IMG/VR virus record: IMGVR_UViG_3300017605_000906
Span: 1 to 64,000 of that record
DNA length: 64,000 nucleotides
Direction: 5' to 3' (one strand)
Source of the DNA: a virus
Positions 50,176 to 57,684 of this stretch are shown here, piece by piece. A program made the translations under genes and the position numbers. Below the pieces are notes generated by a model. It was not told where the DNA came from. It searched no databases and was given only the letters and a program-made list of their open reading frames with translations. Every line of letters begins with the position of its first letter. Position 1 is the first letter of the stretch.

Positions 50176-50514
50176 TTACCCATTGTAACCTTTGAGATGC
50201 GAGCGATACTTTTTGCCCAGCGTCCAATACAACGCCTCCAGCTTCGACACCACTGCGAGTTGAGCCATGGCGCGGGGAGCATTCACTTGTATCGTCGAGT
50301 AGGTGCCTTCAATCAAGTCGCGGTTCTCTTTCTCGATGCGCCCAATCTCCTGCTCGACTGCTTCTTGCGAGACCAGCTTGCGCCGCATGCGCGTGAACGC
50401 AATGAGTCGCGGATTCTTTTCGAGATGCTTCTTGTCCTCGCAGCATCCGTTCACATCGTAGGGCAGTTCACCGCCCTTGAGTAGGTTCGTTGTTTTCTTA
50501 TGCGTCTTGCTCAT
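50176..50514 (-). CDS. Hypothetical protein, 112 aa
   Basis: Basic N-terminus and C-terminus around a helical core (KLVSQEAVEQEIGRIEKENRD). No recognised family. It overlaps the Nudix gene by ATGA. Confidence 0.55.
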   Translation of the reverse strand: MSKTHKKTTNLLKGGELPYDVNGCCEDKKHLEKNPRLIAFTRMRRKLVSQEAVEQEIGRIEKENRDLIEGTYSTIQVNAPRAMAQLAVVSKLEALYWTLGKKYRSHLKGYNG

Positions 50515-50975
50515 ACCATTTTATTGCCTTCATACTGCGCGTAGTATTGCATGCACGCGGCCTCTGTCGCCGGTGTGAGTTTTCCTTGAAAGAACATTTC
50601 GCAAAGCTGCTCGAAACTGAAATAGTCCAGCTGAACGAATTCTCGCTCAGCCATCACCATCTCGCTCGTGCAGCGATTCGTGCAGAGGTAGAACAGCACG
50701 ATGGAGTGTTTGTCCTCACCATCGGGAATGCGCTCCTCGACCGTGACCAGTTCGTGGACCCAGATATCCAGATTGGTCTCCTCTTTGAATTCGCGCACGA
50801 GTCCCACCTTAATCGGCTCACGATAGGCGAGTTTGCCCCCGGGTGTGCACCATAAATTCGGCAAGCTGCAGCTCGGGTGGCGCAGGCCGAGCAATACTTT
50901 GCTGTCCTTGAGGATAAAACCACTCACGCCGATGTTGGTCTTACCGTATATGTGTTTCACGTCGTCGCTGGTCAT
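50511..50975 (-). CDS. Nudix hydrolase
   Basis: 154 residues with a complete Nudix box GGKLAYRE ... REFKEETNL (G47 to L69), which binds Mg and cuts nucleoside diphosphate-linked substrates such as nucleotide sugars, oxidised dNTPs or RNA caps. Its substrate cannot be told from the sequence; nucleotide-pool or sugar-nucleotide control would suit this phage. Confidence 0.9.
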   Translation of the reverse strand: MTSDDVKHIYGKTNIGVSGFILKDSKVLLGLRHPSCSLPNLWCTPGGKLAYREPIKVGLVREFKEETNLDIWVHELVTVEERIPDGEDKHSIVLFYLCTNRCTSEMVMAEREFVQLDYFSFEQLCEMFFQGKLTPATEAACMQYYAQYEGNKMV

Positions 50976-50978
50976 ACG

Positions 50979-51200
50979 TCATTTCTTTTTTACTGCGATA
51001 GCAATTCCACTCATGTCAATCACCGTGCGTCCATCGACTTGTTGAAAGGCGTGCTCGTATTGCGCCTCCAACAGACATCGCTGGATGTAATCGAAGGCAC
51101 CTTTCGGCACTTCGAGAATCACAAACGTGTGCGTCTGGCGCAGCGTCGCGGGCGAACGTCCATGTGGTGTTAGCAAAGCTGGATTCTCGGGTCCTATCAT
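50979..51200 (-). CDS. Hypothetical protein, 73 aa
   Basis: A small mixed protein (THTFVILEVPKGAFDYIQRCL) ending KKK. It overlaps the previous gene by ATGA. No family recognised. Confidence 0.5.
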   Translation of the reverse strand: MIGPENPALLTPHGRSPATLRQTHTFVILEVPKGAFDYIQRCLLEAQYEHAFQQVDGRTVIDMSGIAIAVKKK

Positions 51201-51544
51201 ACGTCAGTTGCTTTTCTGCGCACGATGAACTCGTGCGAGTGATTCCTATCAATCGTGTAGGAGACTATCTCGGCCTTCAGTTTCTTGCATTCGTCGATGC
51301 ACCTCTGGACCGTGTGTGTGCCCGGGAAGTAAAGATGCTCAGTCATCGTGGGTGTATATTGATGCTCGATACCACCGATGCGTAAGGGAAACTGCAGTTC
51401 ATGAGCCGTGAACATACCGCCTTCAATCAGTTTGGGCAGCGCCTGCTCCAAGCTACATCGCAACGCCGCGTGGTCGGGATACTCCAGGATGAAATTTCCA
51501 TTGGCGCCTTCGCTGACTACCTTTATCAAGATTTTGGGTTTCAT
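51197..51544 (-). CDS. Hypothetical protein, 115 aa
   Basis: Alpha/beta protein with several His (HAALRCSL, IEHQYT, RNHSHEF). Not recognised. Its start overlaps the lipoprotein stop. Confidence 0.55.
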   Translation of the reverse strand: MKPKILIKVVSEGANGNFILEYPDHAALRCSLEQALPKLIEGGMFTAHELQFPLRIGGIEHQYTPTMTEHLYFPGTHTVQRCIDECKKLKAEIVSYTIDRNHSHEFIVRRKATDV

Positions 51545-52203
51545 TGTGCGATTCTTACACGGTAGAAACTGTTCGGCGTGGAGTTGGGGATTAATGCAGT
51601 GATGAGCTCGGCGTTCGTGCGATAGTAATCACGCCCGGGAATATCATACCAGACACCCAGATTGGTCGAGGTCTGAATGTAGTTGGTCTTGAACGGCACG
51701 CACTGCCAACTCAGTTGCCACATGAATATGGAGATGGCGAGCGTCACGGGAGTATTCGTTGCCGTGGTGTAGCTCGTCTCATTGGAGAATACACTTTCAT
51801 CCCCATTCACACCATACGCTGTAGCGGCAAAATAATACTTCACTCCACCGTTCAATCCCGTGAGCGTCGCCACGTCAGTGTAGCCCACTGTTGCCGAGTT
51901 GGTGTAAGTTCCTGACGCAACTCCATAATACAAACGGTAACCTACCGCATTCGTATCGGGGCTATGGTTCCACGCTAGGGTTACCGACGCGAGCGACGAG
52001 AGCGACGCCGTGCGAGCGAGCGACGCTGCCGGCATAGGAGCCATAACCTGCACCAGACGTTCTGATACAGCTGCAGCTGCGACGGGACGCACGGTCGCCG
52101 GCTGGAAAAATGCAGAGGACGCCTCATGCTCAGCTATGGATTTCTGTTCAGGGGCTTGGCACCCCACTAATGCAATAATGCTCAACCACCAGATTCGTTT
52201 CAT
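51541..52203 (-). CDS. Lipoprotein with fibronectin-type domain, 220 aa
   Basis: Signal peptide ending in a lipobox-like LVGC. Residues ~70-150 form a fibronectin type III domain (VTLAWNHSPDTNAVGYRLYYG, YFAATAYGVNGDES). The C-terminus has NYIQTSTNLGVWYDIPG and FYRVRIAQ, a module common in Verrucomicrobia and related bacteria. Probably a host-surface or exclusion factor; the module hints at the host lineage. Confidence 0.65.
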   Translation of the reverse strand: MKRIWWLSIIALVGCQAPEQKSIAEHEASSAFFQPATVRPVAAAAVSERLVQVMAPMPAASLARTASLSSLASVTLAWNHSPDTNAVGYRLYYGVASGTYTNSATVGYTDVATLTGLNGGVKYYFAATAYGVNGDESVFSNETSYTTATNTPVTLAISIFMWQLSWQCVPFKTNYIQTSTNLGVWYDIPGRDYYRTNAELITALIPNSTPNSFYRVRIAQ

Positions 52204-52212
52204 AGTTTTATT

Positions 52213-52221
52213 TTATTATCT
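52213..52221 (-). promoter_or_regulatory. AGATAATA junction box 8
   Basis: AGATAATAA at the stop of the 54-aa ORF, 9 nt before the lipoprotein start, which lacks a clear ribosome site. Confidence 0.45.
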
Positions 52222-52380
52222 GCTTGCCTCGGCGCCGTCGCAGAGGCTTTGGGGGTAATAGCCCGTGCATACAACTATGCGACTAAGGCGATTGCCAGAC
52301 CGATGAGTGGCTCCACCGAACACGACGTCCTTCCACTCCGGCCACGTCACTAGCACCAAGACAAGACAGAAAATTCTCAC
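52216..52380 (-). CDS. Small signal-peptide-like protein, 54 aa
   Basis: GTG start at 52380 with GAGG 8 nt upstream, following the 97-aa gene's stop directly. Hydrophobic N-terminus (MRIFCLVLVLVTW), then a polar part with two cysteines. It ends AGA TAA TAA like several genes here. It explains most of the gap before the lipoprotein. Confidence 0.45.
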   Translation of the reverse strand: MRIFCLVLVLVTWPEWKDVVFGGATHRSGNRLSRIVVCTGYYPQSLCDGAEASR

Positions 52381-52385
52381 GCTGC

Positions 52386-52679
52386 TTACCTCTTTGGAAT
52401 GACACGACGACGCTTGGTGGTGGCGGGTGCTGCTAATAACTTCTCGCCTCGATACTGGCCGAGTTGCGGTATATTAGGCTCGACTCCCACCAAGGCGCAC
52501 GCAGCAAGCCTGACCTTGATATTGTTCATCATCTTGCCCGCTGCATTAGTGACACACTCCGTCAATTTAAGCTGGTGGAGGGTTTTAATTTCCTCCAACG
52601 TGGAGAGAGACCTTGCCTGGATATTCCAGAGGTCGTCCATGTTCCTTGCGTCTTGTGGAGATTTGGATTTCGTTTGCAT
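52386..52679 (-). CDS. Hypothetical protein, 97 aa
   Basis: Helical (RSLSTLEEIKTLHQLKLTECV), with a basic end (KRRRVIPKR). It overlaps the repeat-rich protein's 3' end in another frame. Not recognised; a DNA-binding role would fit the charge only weakly. Confidence 0.5.
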   Translation of the reverse strand: MQTKSKSPQDARNMDDLWNIQARSLSTLEEIKTLHQLKLTECVTNAAGKMMNNIKVRLAACALVGVEPNIPQLGQYRGEKLLAAPATTKRRRVIPKR

Positions 52680-53134
52680 ATTAACCTTTTTGTTTCTAGT
52701 ATTTTACCGTGCATTTTCACCAAGCCTTTTAATTGCTCGCTTGGTAAATTCTTTGTCATAAATGCCTGTCGCACTAACTTGCGCACATAATGGGGTTTAA
52801 GATTATCAACGGCACGACGCGTGCTTTTTCTTTCGCTGACACGCACCCTTTCTCTATTGGCTTGTTTCCATAGCTTCACCCGAGCAACAACCCATCGCTT
52901 GTTTTCTTGATACCACTTTCGACTATCGGCACATGCTTTGTCTCTGTGCCCATAATACCATTTCTTTTTATGAGCACGCACCCTTTCTCTATTGGCTTGT
53001 TTCCATCGCCTGCGACAAATGAGCATCTTTTCTCTATTTTTTTGAGACCATTTCCTTTTTTGAGCACGCAGTTTTTCTTTATTCGCTGCACGCCATGCAC
53101 GTTTCTTTTCAAGTCTCTCGCTTCTCTCGCTCAT
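52562..53134 (-). CDS. Basic repeat protein (NRE/W-type repeats), 190 aa
   Basis: At least five ~17-residue repeats of the form R-x-W-K-Q-A-N-R-E-R-V-R, rich in Arg/Lys/Trp, occupy residues ~5-105. They are followed by a HYVRKLVRQAF ... LPSEQLKGLVK segment. Such repeats occur in phage proteins near HNH endonucleases and bind nucleic acid; no nuclease motif is visible here. The DNA carries a perfect 32-bp direct repeat within it. Confidence 0.55.
   Translation of the reverse strand: MSERSERLEKKRAWRAANKEKLRAQKRKWSQKNREKMLICRRRWKQANRERVRAHKKKWYYGHRDKACADSRKWYQENKRWVVARVKLWKQANRERVRVSERKSTRRAVDNLKPHYVRKLVRQAFMTKNLPSEQLKGLVKMHGKILETKRLICKRNPNLHKTQGTWTTSGISRQGLSPRWRKLKPSTSLN
52840..53006. repeat. 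Two 32-bp perfect direct repeats
   Basis: The sequence starting CACGCACCCTTTCTCTATTG occurs at 52840-52871 and 52975-53006, encoding identical WKQANRERVR units of the basic repeat protein. Confidence 0.9.
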
Positions 53135-53143
53135 ACTGTTAAT

Positions 53144-53290
53144 TGTTGGGCACTGCGAGGAATTGAACCCCGTTTGGTGAGTCGATTTCCGCAGCTTCTA
53201 GGACCAGCGGCGCTAGGCAACCACGTCGACAAGTGGCCACTTCGCATCGACCTAGATAGACTCACACCATCAGACCTTACTCTCAGGCCC
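53144..53290 (-). ncRNA. Structured RNA with tRNA-like 3' end
   Basis: The 3' part has a T-arm pattern (CGGGG-TTCAATT-CCTCG) followed by CAG-T-GCCC, which pairs with GGGCCTG at the 5' end apart from one bulged base. Between them are GTGAGTC / GACTCAC (7 bp), CTAGG / CCTAG, GTCGA / TCGAC and a palindromic AAGTGGCCACTT. No cloverleaf or CCA fits well. It could be a degenerate tRNA or another structured RNA. Confidence 0.45.
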
Positions 53291-53297
53291 ATAAAAT

Positions 53298-53429
53298 TGG
53301 TGGCAGGGGGAGGGCTCGAACCTCCAATCCTCCAGATTATTAGTCCGGTGCTCTGCACGCGAGTGAACGCATGCTCACCTTTCACGGCCCTAGATGCCGT
53401 TACTCGCTGACCAATTGAGCTACCCTGCC
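53298..53429 (-). tRNA. tRNA-like gene with ~54-nt internal insertion, CCA encoded
   Basis: Acceptor GGCAGGG / CCCTGCC pairs perfectly, followed by A-CCA; the T-arm GGAGG-TTCGAGC-CCTCC is perfect. The body reads GCTC ... GAGC (D-stem) then CCGGA-CTAATAA-TCTGG as anticodon arm (anticodon AAT at 53339-53341, Ile). The D-loop, however, holds about 54 extra nt that fold by themselves (GCGAGT/ACTCGC, ACGGC/GCCGT). An alternative fold gives anticodon CTA from the hairpin loop ATCTAGG with a huge variable region. Which anticodon is used is unclear. Confidence 0.6.
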
Positions 53430-53435
53430 AGTTCA

Positions 53436-53630
53436 TTACGTCCCTAGGTTTGGATTCGTTACGAATCGGGATTGCGTCGCGGTCGGATTGAAATGGAAGC
53501 GCACGCGGCTTTTATTTGCCTCAATCTCGGCCTTGAGGATGCCTTCCATTACGAGCTGGTCAAACTCCTCTTGCGACATATTAGGGTCTGACGTTTGCGC
53601 GACTACCTTCAGGTTGAATTCTTTTCTCAT
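53436..53630 (-). CDS. Hypothetical protein, 64 aa
   Basis: The start at 53630 lies after an AGATAATAG box; a longer frame runs into the terminase gene. MRKEFNLKVVAQTSDPNMS ... a small beta-alpha protein. Unknown function. Confidence 0.5.
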   Translation of the reverse strand: MRKEFNLKVVAQTSDPNMSQEEFDQLVMEGILKAEIEANKSRVRFHFNPTATQSRFVTNPNLGT

Positions 53631-53631
53631 A

Positions 53632-55197
53632 TCAACTATTATCTCGTCCGGGCCTTGCACGCACATGGAATAATCCGCCGATGCGCATGCGGGGACGCGC
53701 CAGCTTGTTGTATGCGCCCGATGCTCCGTCCACTTGGTCCTTAAGTGAACCCATGGGGAACATCTCCAGCTCGTCGAGAAACTCCTTGTTCCACAGCCCT
53801 TGAAGCAGACGCACGCGCCCTACGCTCGCAGCGCTCGCCAGTGGCTCAGCGCGCACCTCTTTGCTCCCCGAGGGACGTTCAGCGCTCGCGTCATACCCAT
53901 CGAGATTCGTGATGGTGGAGTCTGCAGATTCTTTCCCTCCGCTTCCGGGTTCTTGCTCGACGCTTGTTTCCATACTCTCAGTGCGCCACGTCTCTTCATC
54001 CTCCTTCGCGGTCTCCTTGATGATGCGTTCGCGGTCTGCTACCGACCAACGCCCCGCTTTCACGTCGAGGATAATGTATCGGGGAGGCTCACCACGCAAG
54101 AGACCCATGGCGACACCGGCTGTGCGTGCACTCTTCAATAGTTTCCCGCCTTTACGCTGCCCTGTCGCGGCCTTGTCCCAGAAGCGCACGACGCGCACCA
54201 TGCGGGGCTGTTCTTCTTGCACCTCAAACCAATCGCGCTTGAACATACCTCCGCCACGTGGAGACGGGCGTTGTTGCAACTGTCCCGCTGCGACATACAC
54301 GCCCATGTTGTTCTCCAGCTTCGCTACCTTCGTTGCAGAATACGCCTCAGGCCAAAGCAACTCTCCATCCTTGGTGCGCGGGTCTATGAATCCAATAGGC
54401 GTGGGACGCTCCTTCGACGTGGCTGTAGGATGGTCTGGCTCCCATTGCATCGGTAGGCAGAGATGTGCCCAGCCCCCTTTCTGTATCGCAGTGCCTGTGC
54501 AGTCCTCGGAGTGAAGTCTTTGCATTACGAGCACGCGTGATGCGTCGCGCACTTCACCACGCACACAGAATACACCTTCAAACCAGCGCGTGACCGATTG
54601 CCGGTCTGCGTCCGATTCTGCTTGGAGCACATTATGAGGGTCATCGGCCACGTTATGGTCGGGGTGCTCTCCAATTCCTTTTCCTCCAATCGAACCGACG
54701 ATGCGCCATCCATTCTTGGCATTCTCCAAGCGACTATCTTGCTCCTTGGTCATCTCCAGGGGCCATCGTTCCTGATACCAGCGGCTCCTTATGAGCATGC
54801 GCGTCTTGATAGAATCGCGCAGTGACAGGGCTTCCGCGTATGACGAGAACATGAACCGCTTGCCGGGATTTTCTATCCAACGCCACGCAGGCCAGAACAC
54901 GCACACGAGCAGAGACTTCATCGTGCCCGGGGGCACATTAATGATTAGCTGCTGGAGCTCACCACGTGAGACCGCTTCCAGATGGTCGCATACGGCGTGA
55001 ATGTGCCAGTTGTCGATGAACTCCACGTCCGATTCGACCAAGTGCCATGCTTGGCGCACGAATTCATGGAGACTGCGCGTGGCCAATTCCTTTTGTGCTT
55101 CCCATAGCGCCAGTTTGCGCTTGTCGTCGAGCGAATTGGTTTTGAGGCCTCGTTGCAACGCCTCATCCCATTCTTGGTCAGCATCGGTAGTATTCAT
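53632..55197 (-). CDS. terL: Terminase large subunit
   Basis: 521 residues. Walker A NVPPGTMKS (87-95), a Walker B-like ADDPHN region, SRVLVMQRLH, and the nuclease strand RFWDKAAT are typical of large terminases, which cut concatemeric DNA and pump it into the head. Its 3' end reads GATAATAGTTGA, in a different phase from the other AGATAATA boxes. A short disordered segment (EQEPGSGGKE ... SAERPSGSKE) lies near the nuclease active site. Confidence 0.9.
   Translation of the reverse strand: MNTTDADQEWDEALQRGLKTNSLDDKRKLALWEAQKELATRSLHEFVRQAWHLVESDVEFIDNWHIHAVCDHLEAVSRGELQQLIINVPPGTMKSLLVCVFWPAWRWIENPGKRFMFSSYAEALSLRDSIKTRMLIRSRWYQERWPLEMTKEQDSRLENAKNGWRIVGSIGGKGIGEHPDHNVADDPHNVLQAESDADRQSVTRWFEGVFCVRGEVRDASRVLVMQRLHSEDCTGTAIQKGGWAHLCLPMQWEPDHPTATSKERPTPIGFIDPRTKDGELLWPEAYSATKVAKLENNMGVYVAAGQLQQRPSPRGGGMFKRDWFEVQEEQPRMVRVVRFWDKAATGQRKGGKLLKSARTAGVAMGLLRGEPPRYIILDVKAGRWSVADRERIIKETAKEDEETWRTESMETSVEQEPGSGGKESADSTITNLDGYDASAERPSGSKEVRAEPLASAASVGRVRLLQGLWNKEFLDELEMFPMGSLKDQVDGASGAYNKLARPRMRIGGLFHVRARPGRDNS
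53636..53644 (-). promoter_or_regulatory. AGATAATA junction box 9
   Basis: AGATAATAG inside the terminase 3' end, read there as CGA GAT AAT AGT, and 5 nt before the 64-aa gene. Confidence 0.5.
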
Positions 55198-55430
55198 GTG
55201 GGAATATCTTTCGTCCGCGCGATGGTCTCCGCCAGCCGAATCTCCGTTGCTGAATAACTCGACTCACTATCACTACCTCCGTTGCCTTCAATACCATACT
55301 GCTCACAATACAAATCATAGGCGCGGTCAGTGATGGGACTTCCCCCCAAGCGGTTGTTACCGTCGCCCGTGTAGTAGAGATATTGCATCGCCTTCACGAC
55401 GCACGCGGGAGTAGGTCGAGGTCCTTTCAT
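55194..55430 (-). CDS. Small protein resembling the NAD-ligase N-terminal hairpin, 78 aa
   Basis: AMQYLYYTGDGNNRLG followed by ITDRAYDLYCEQYG resembles the first domain of NAD-dependent DNA ligase (YY ... ISD-x-x-YD). Only this piece is present, so it is probably not an active ligase. It overlaps ThyX by ATGA and touches the terminase start. Similar small proteins occur near phage terminases. Confidence 0.5.
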   Translation of the reverse strand: MKGPRPTPACVVKAMQYLYYTGDGNNRLGGSPITDRAYDLYCEQYGIEGNGGSDSESSYSATEIRLAETIARTKDIPT

Positions 55431-56305
55431 GACTTGGCAGGTTCGGGGTCTCTGTGCAAGTCCCATTTGCAACTCTCGTATATTTCCATGCTCCACGGAA
55501 AGAGCGTGCGGCAAATCTCCTTCATCGCCCGGGCATAGTCTTGGTGCTCTCCCTGCGCATGTGGGTCGTCGCGCAGTGCGAAGTATTTGAGCAAGTTGTT
55601 GAGGTCCCAGCAGGTGTAGAATTCCGTGTAGAGTCCCACGGGCAAGACTATGCGTGCCTGCTCGCGAGCCACGCCATGTTCGAGCAGCGTTTCATACACC
55701 GCATACGCACGTTCGTAGAACAGCTGGACCATCTCAGTGCAATAATCCTGGGGCAAACTCCCTGCGACGCTGCCCTGCTTGTTCTTGGTATCTTGCACAC
55801 GCCACAAATCGGGGATGAAGAATTCATCCTTCATTTCCTTGTAGCGCGCAGACACTTCATTCATGTTCTGCATGCGATGGCGCACGAACTGGCGAGCGAC
55901 AAAGATGGGCATCTTGATATGGAACACCACTTTGCACATCTCGAAAGGCGACGTATGGCGATGCTCGAATAGGTAGCGCAACAGTTTCTTGTCCTGCTCG
56001 GCGCCTTTGCTCTCCGAGGCATACGAGACGCGAGCTGCGTTGACGATGTCCGTATCACTACCCATATGGTCCACGTAGCGCACGAATCCATGGTTGTGCA
56101 CCTTGTGTTCTAGGGTCGCACGCAAAAGGGCCTTAGCGTCGAGAGGCTCACCTTCATCGATGTCATCTGGTTGGTCATTCATAAGTTGTATCCATTTCTG
56201 TATCTGCGCAACTGTGAAGTGCCTGGGTTTCTGCCCTACGCACACGCGCAGGGCATCAAAGCCCATCACAATTGAATGTTGTTCTGCCTCCCTTTCCTCA
56301 TTCAT
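55427..56305 (-). CDS. thyX: Flavin-dependent thymidylate synthase ThyX
   Basis: 292 residues from the ATG at 56305 (ATGA overlap). The ThyX motif RHR-x7-S is present as RHRMQNMNEVS (142-152), with ARVSYASESKG and LPVGLYTEFYTCWDLNNLLKYF supporting it. It makes dTMP from dUMP using FADH2. An N-terminal extension of ~70 residues precedes the usual fold. Phage dTMP or modified-pyrimidine supply is the likely role. Confidence 0.93.
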   Translation of the reverse strand: MNEEREAEQHSIVMGFDALRVCVGQKPRHFTVAQIQKWIQLMNDQPDDIDEGEPLDAKALLRATLEHKVHNHGFVRYVDHMGSDTDIVNAARVSYASESKGAEQDKKLLRYLFEHRHTSPFEMCKVVFHIKMPIFVARQFVRHRMQNMNEVSARYKEMKDEFFIPDLWRVQDTKNKQGSVAGSLPQDYCTEMVQLFYERAYAVYETLLEHGVAREQARIVLPVGLYTEFYTCWDLNNLLKYFALRDDPHAQGEHQDYARAMKEICRTLFPWSMEIYESCKWDLHRDPEPAKS

Positions 56306-56499
56306 AGGCCATTCTTTTCTGCAAACCATTCCTCTACATCCACCACGCACTCGCGATGTCCCTTTTTATCGGGTGGGCCTTTGACGCACGATTTGATGAG
56401 CGAGCGCGGCACCCACACCTTGCGGTCCACGACGCGAAAGTGGAATGCCTTTTCCGTCTCAGCGATGAGCAGTGCTTTGAATCGAGATAGTGGCTTCAT
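56302..56499 (-). CDS. Hypothetical protein, 65 aa
   Basis: Small basic protein with a VDRKVWVPRSLI strand. ATGA overlap with ThyX suggests co-translation. Not recognised. Confidence 0.5.
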   Translation of the reverse strand: MKPLSRFKALLIAETEKAFHFRVVDRKVWVPRSLIKSCVKGPPDKKGHRECVVDVEEWFAEKNGL

Positions 56500-56705
56500 G
56501 GAATTCTGTATTTGTAGCCGCGCTTGTAATATCGCCTGACGAAATCAATCGCATCACGACAGTCCGGACAGGTAACCGTCTCGCCATCCTTAGCGAACAC
56601 AATCTGTTCATCGGCATCGCCCGTGTCAAAAGCGTCGAACGCCATGCCACACAGCGAGTGCTCTTGCTCTCCTTCAGCGTGCAGTTTAGGTGGAGCGTCG
56701 CTCAT
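56496..56705 (-). CDS. Zinc-ribbon small protein, 69 aa
   Basis: SLCGMAFDAF and VTCPDCRDAIDFVR fit the small phage family with HSLCG ... CPDC zinc ligands. Start at 56705 follows the previous stop directly. Function unknown. Confidence 0.6.
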   Translation of the reverse strand: MSDAPPKLHAEGEQEHSLCGMAFDAFDTGDADEQIVFAKDGETVTCPDCRDAIDFVRRYYKRGYKYRIP

Positions 56706-56707
56706 AC

Positions 56708-56956
56708 TTACTTCAGGTGGAACCAACGCCACGCCAGCGCCAACGCAGGTAGCAACAACGCCAGCGTCGCAGCAGATATCACGACCACCATCATGGTCAG
56801 GTTCACACGAGTTATGGTTTGGCGTCGTCGAATGTGCGCCTGGGTGATTTGCTCCATCTCTTTGGCCAGTCGCTCGATTACTTGCCGTTGAACCTCAGCC
56901 TCACGCATCGCGTCCTCTTGGTCCTGTTTGTGTATGTCTCGTAGGTCATCACTCAT
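56708..56956 (-). CDS. Tail-anchored coiled-coil membrane protein, 82 aa
   Basis: An N-terminal coil (EDAMREAEVQRQVIERLAKEM) is followed by one C-terminal membrane helix (LTMMVVVISAATLALLLPALALAW). It could be a membrane anchor or an accessory lysis/exclusion protein. AGGAG and an AGATAATA box precede the start. Confidence 0.55.
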   Translation of the reverse strand: MSDDLRDIHKQDQEDAMREAEVQRQVIERLAKEMEQITQAHIRRRQTITRVNLTMMVVVISAATLALLLPALALAWRWFHLK

Positions 56957-56960
56957 GGTT

Positions 56961-56969
56961 TTATTATCT
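56961..56969 (-). promoter_or_regulatory. AGATAATA junction box 10
   Basis: AGGAGATAATAA, the end of the 53-aa ORF and 4 nt before the 82-aa membrane protein start; it includes a good ribosome site. Confidence 0.45.
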
Positions 56970-57125
56970 CCTGTTCATTTGATTCAACGCCCGCCACACC
57001 AGTCGTGCATCTTTCTTCAGCGACGACATACTGATGATGCGGCTCATCGCATTGTCACGTATGACCCAATTGCCATACGCGGGCCATAATGAGTAGCGAT
57101 TCGTGCGCTTAGGTTTACTTGCCAT
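56964..57125 (-). CDS. Small basic protein, 53 aa
   Basis: ATG at 57125 (overlapping the small-terminase candidate's end by 11 nt), stop TAA at 56964. Rich in Arg/Lys/Trp (RTNRYSLWPAYGNWVIRD, SLKKDARLVWRAL), ends NRR. Not recognised. It fills the gap between its neighbours. Confidence 0.5.
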   Translation of the reverse strand: MASKPKRTNRYSLWPAYGNWVIRDNAMSRIISMSSLKKDARLVWRALNQMNRR

Positions 57126-57684
57126 TGGCGCCCACTTTCTCTGTGCTCATCTCGATAACCAACTGGCGCAATTGCTCTGTGGAAATATCCACCAGTGGAC
57201 GCATCGCTTGTGCTTGAATAGGTCCACCGTTGGGCCCGGTCAGCTCTGTGCGTTTGGGCGCCTCAATGCCCGTTATCTCTGCCATCGTCTTCACTGCCAG
57301 CAATGCGATTTTGGGATTGGGGTGGTCCATATGGCGCATGACGACGCCCAAACATTTTTCCCGCGCATCATTTACATTCAATTGCGCCCGCTCCCTGGTG
57401 AGTTTGCGTGCACGAGTTATGTATATGCGGTCCACTACATCCCACTGAACTTTCCACTTAGGACAGAAGCGTTTGTGAACATCAAATCGAGTAGCGAATG
57501 GATGGAGTTGATAATACTTCACCAATTGTTCCACACGTTGTTCGATGACTTCATTGGACGCCTTTCTGTAAGGCACTCTGTCTCCTTTTCGGATGACTCC
57601 ATTGGCTGTGCGTTGGGTGCGCTGTGCGACAGGGGGTTTATTAGGGTTGGAGGGTGTGCCGTTCTTGCTTAATTTCTTTTTCAT
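57115..57684 (-). CDS. Candidate small terminase / DNA-binding protein, 189 aa
   Basis: The N-terminal ~45 residues are basic and disordered. KASNEVIEQRVEQLV ... FATRFDVHKRF suggests a helix-turn-helix, and the C-terminal EITGIEAPKRTELTGPNGGP is a pattern common to small terminases. It lies upstream of the large terminase gene in the same direction, separated by about 1.9 kb. Start at 57684 is set by ATGA overlap. Confidence 0.5.
   Translation of the reverse strand: MKKKLSKNGTPSNPNKPPVAQRTQRTANGVIRKGDRVPYRKASNEVIEQRVEQLVKYYQLHPFATRFDVHKRFCPKWKVQWDVVDRIYITRARKLTRERAQLNVNDAREKCLGVVMRHMDHPNPKIALLAVKTMAEITGIEAPKRTELTGPNGGPIQAQAMRPLVDISTEQLRQLVIEMSTEKVGANGK

Noticed and set aside
53144-53290. Hammerhead ribozyme (CTGATG and GAAA pieces)
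   Set aside because: The core reads CTGATGG, not CTGANGA, and the stems do not fit a hammerhead.
53144-53429. tmRNA or a group I intron spanning both tRNA-like elements
   Set aside because: The right-hand element has a complete acceptor, T-arm and CCA of its own, and no tag ORF or intron core elements are visible.
53131-53436. ORFs of 101 and 167 aa over the tRNA-like region
   Set aside because: They cross perfect acceptor and T-arm sequences on the minus strand; RNA structure explains the DNA better.
55194-55430. NAD-dependent DNA ligase
   Set aside because: Only a hairpin like the first domain is present; no adenylation lysine motif or OB fold.
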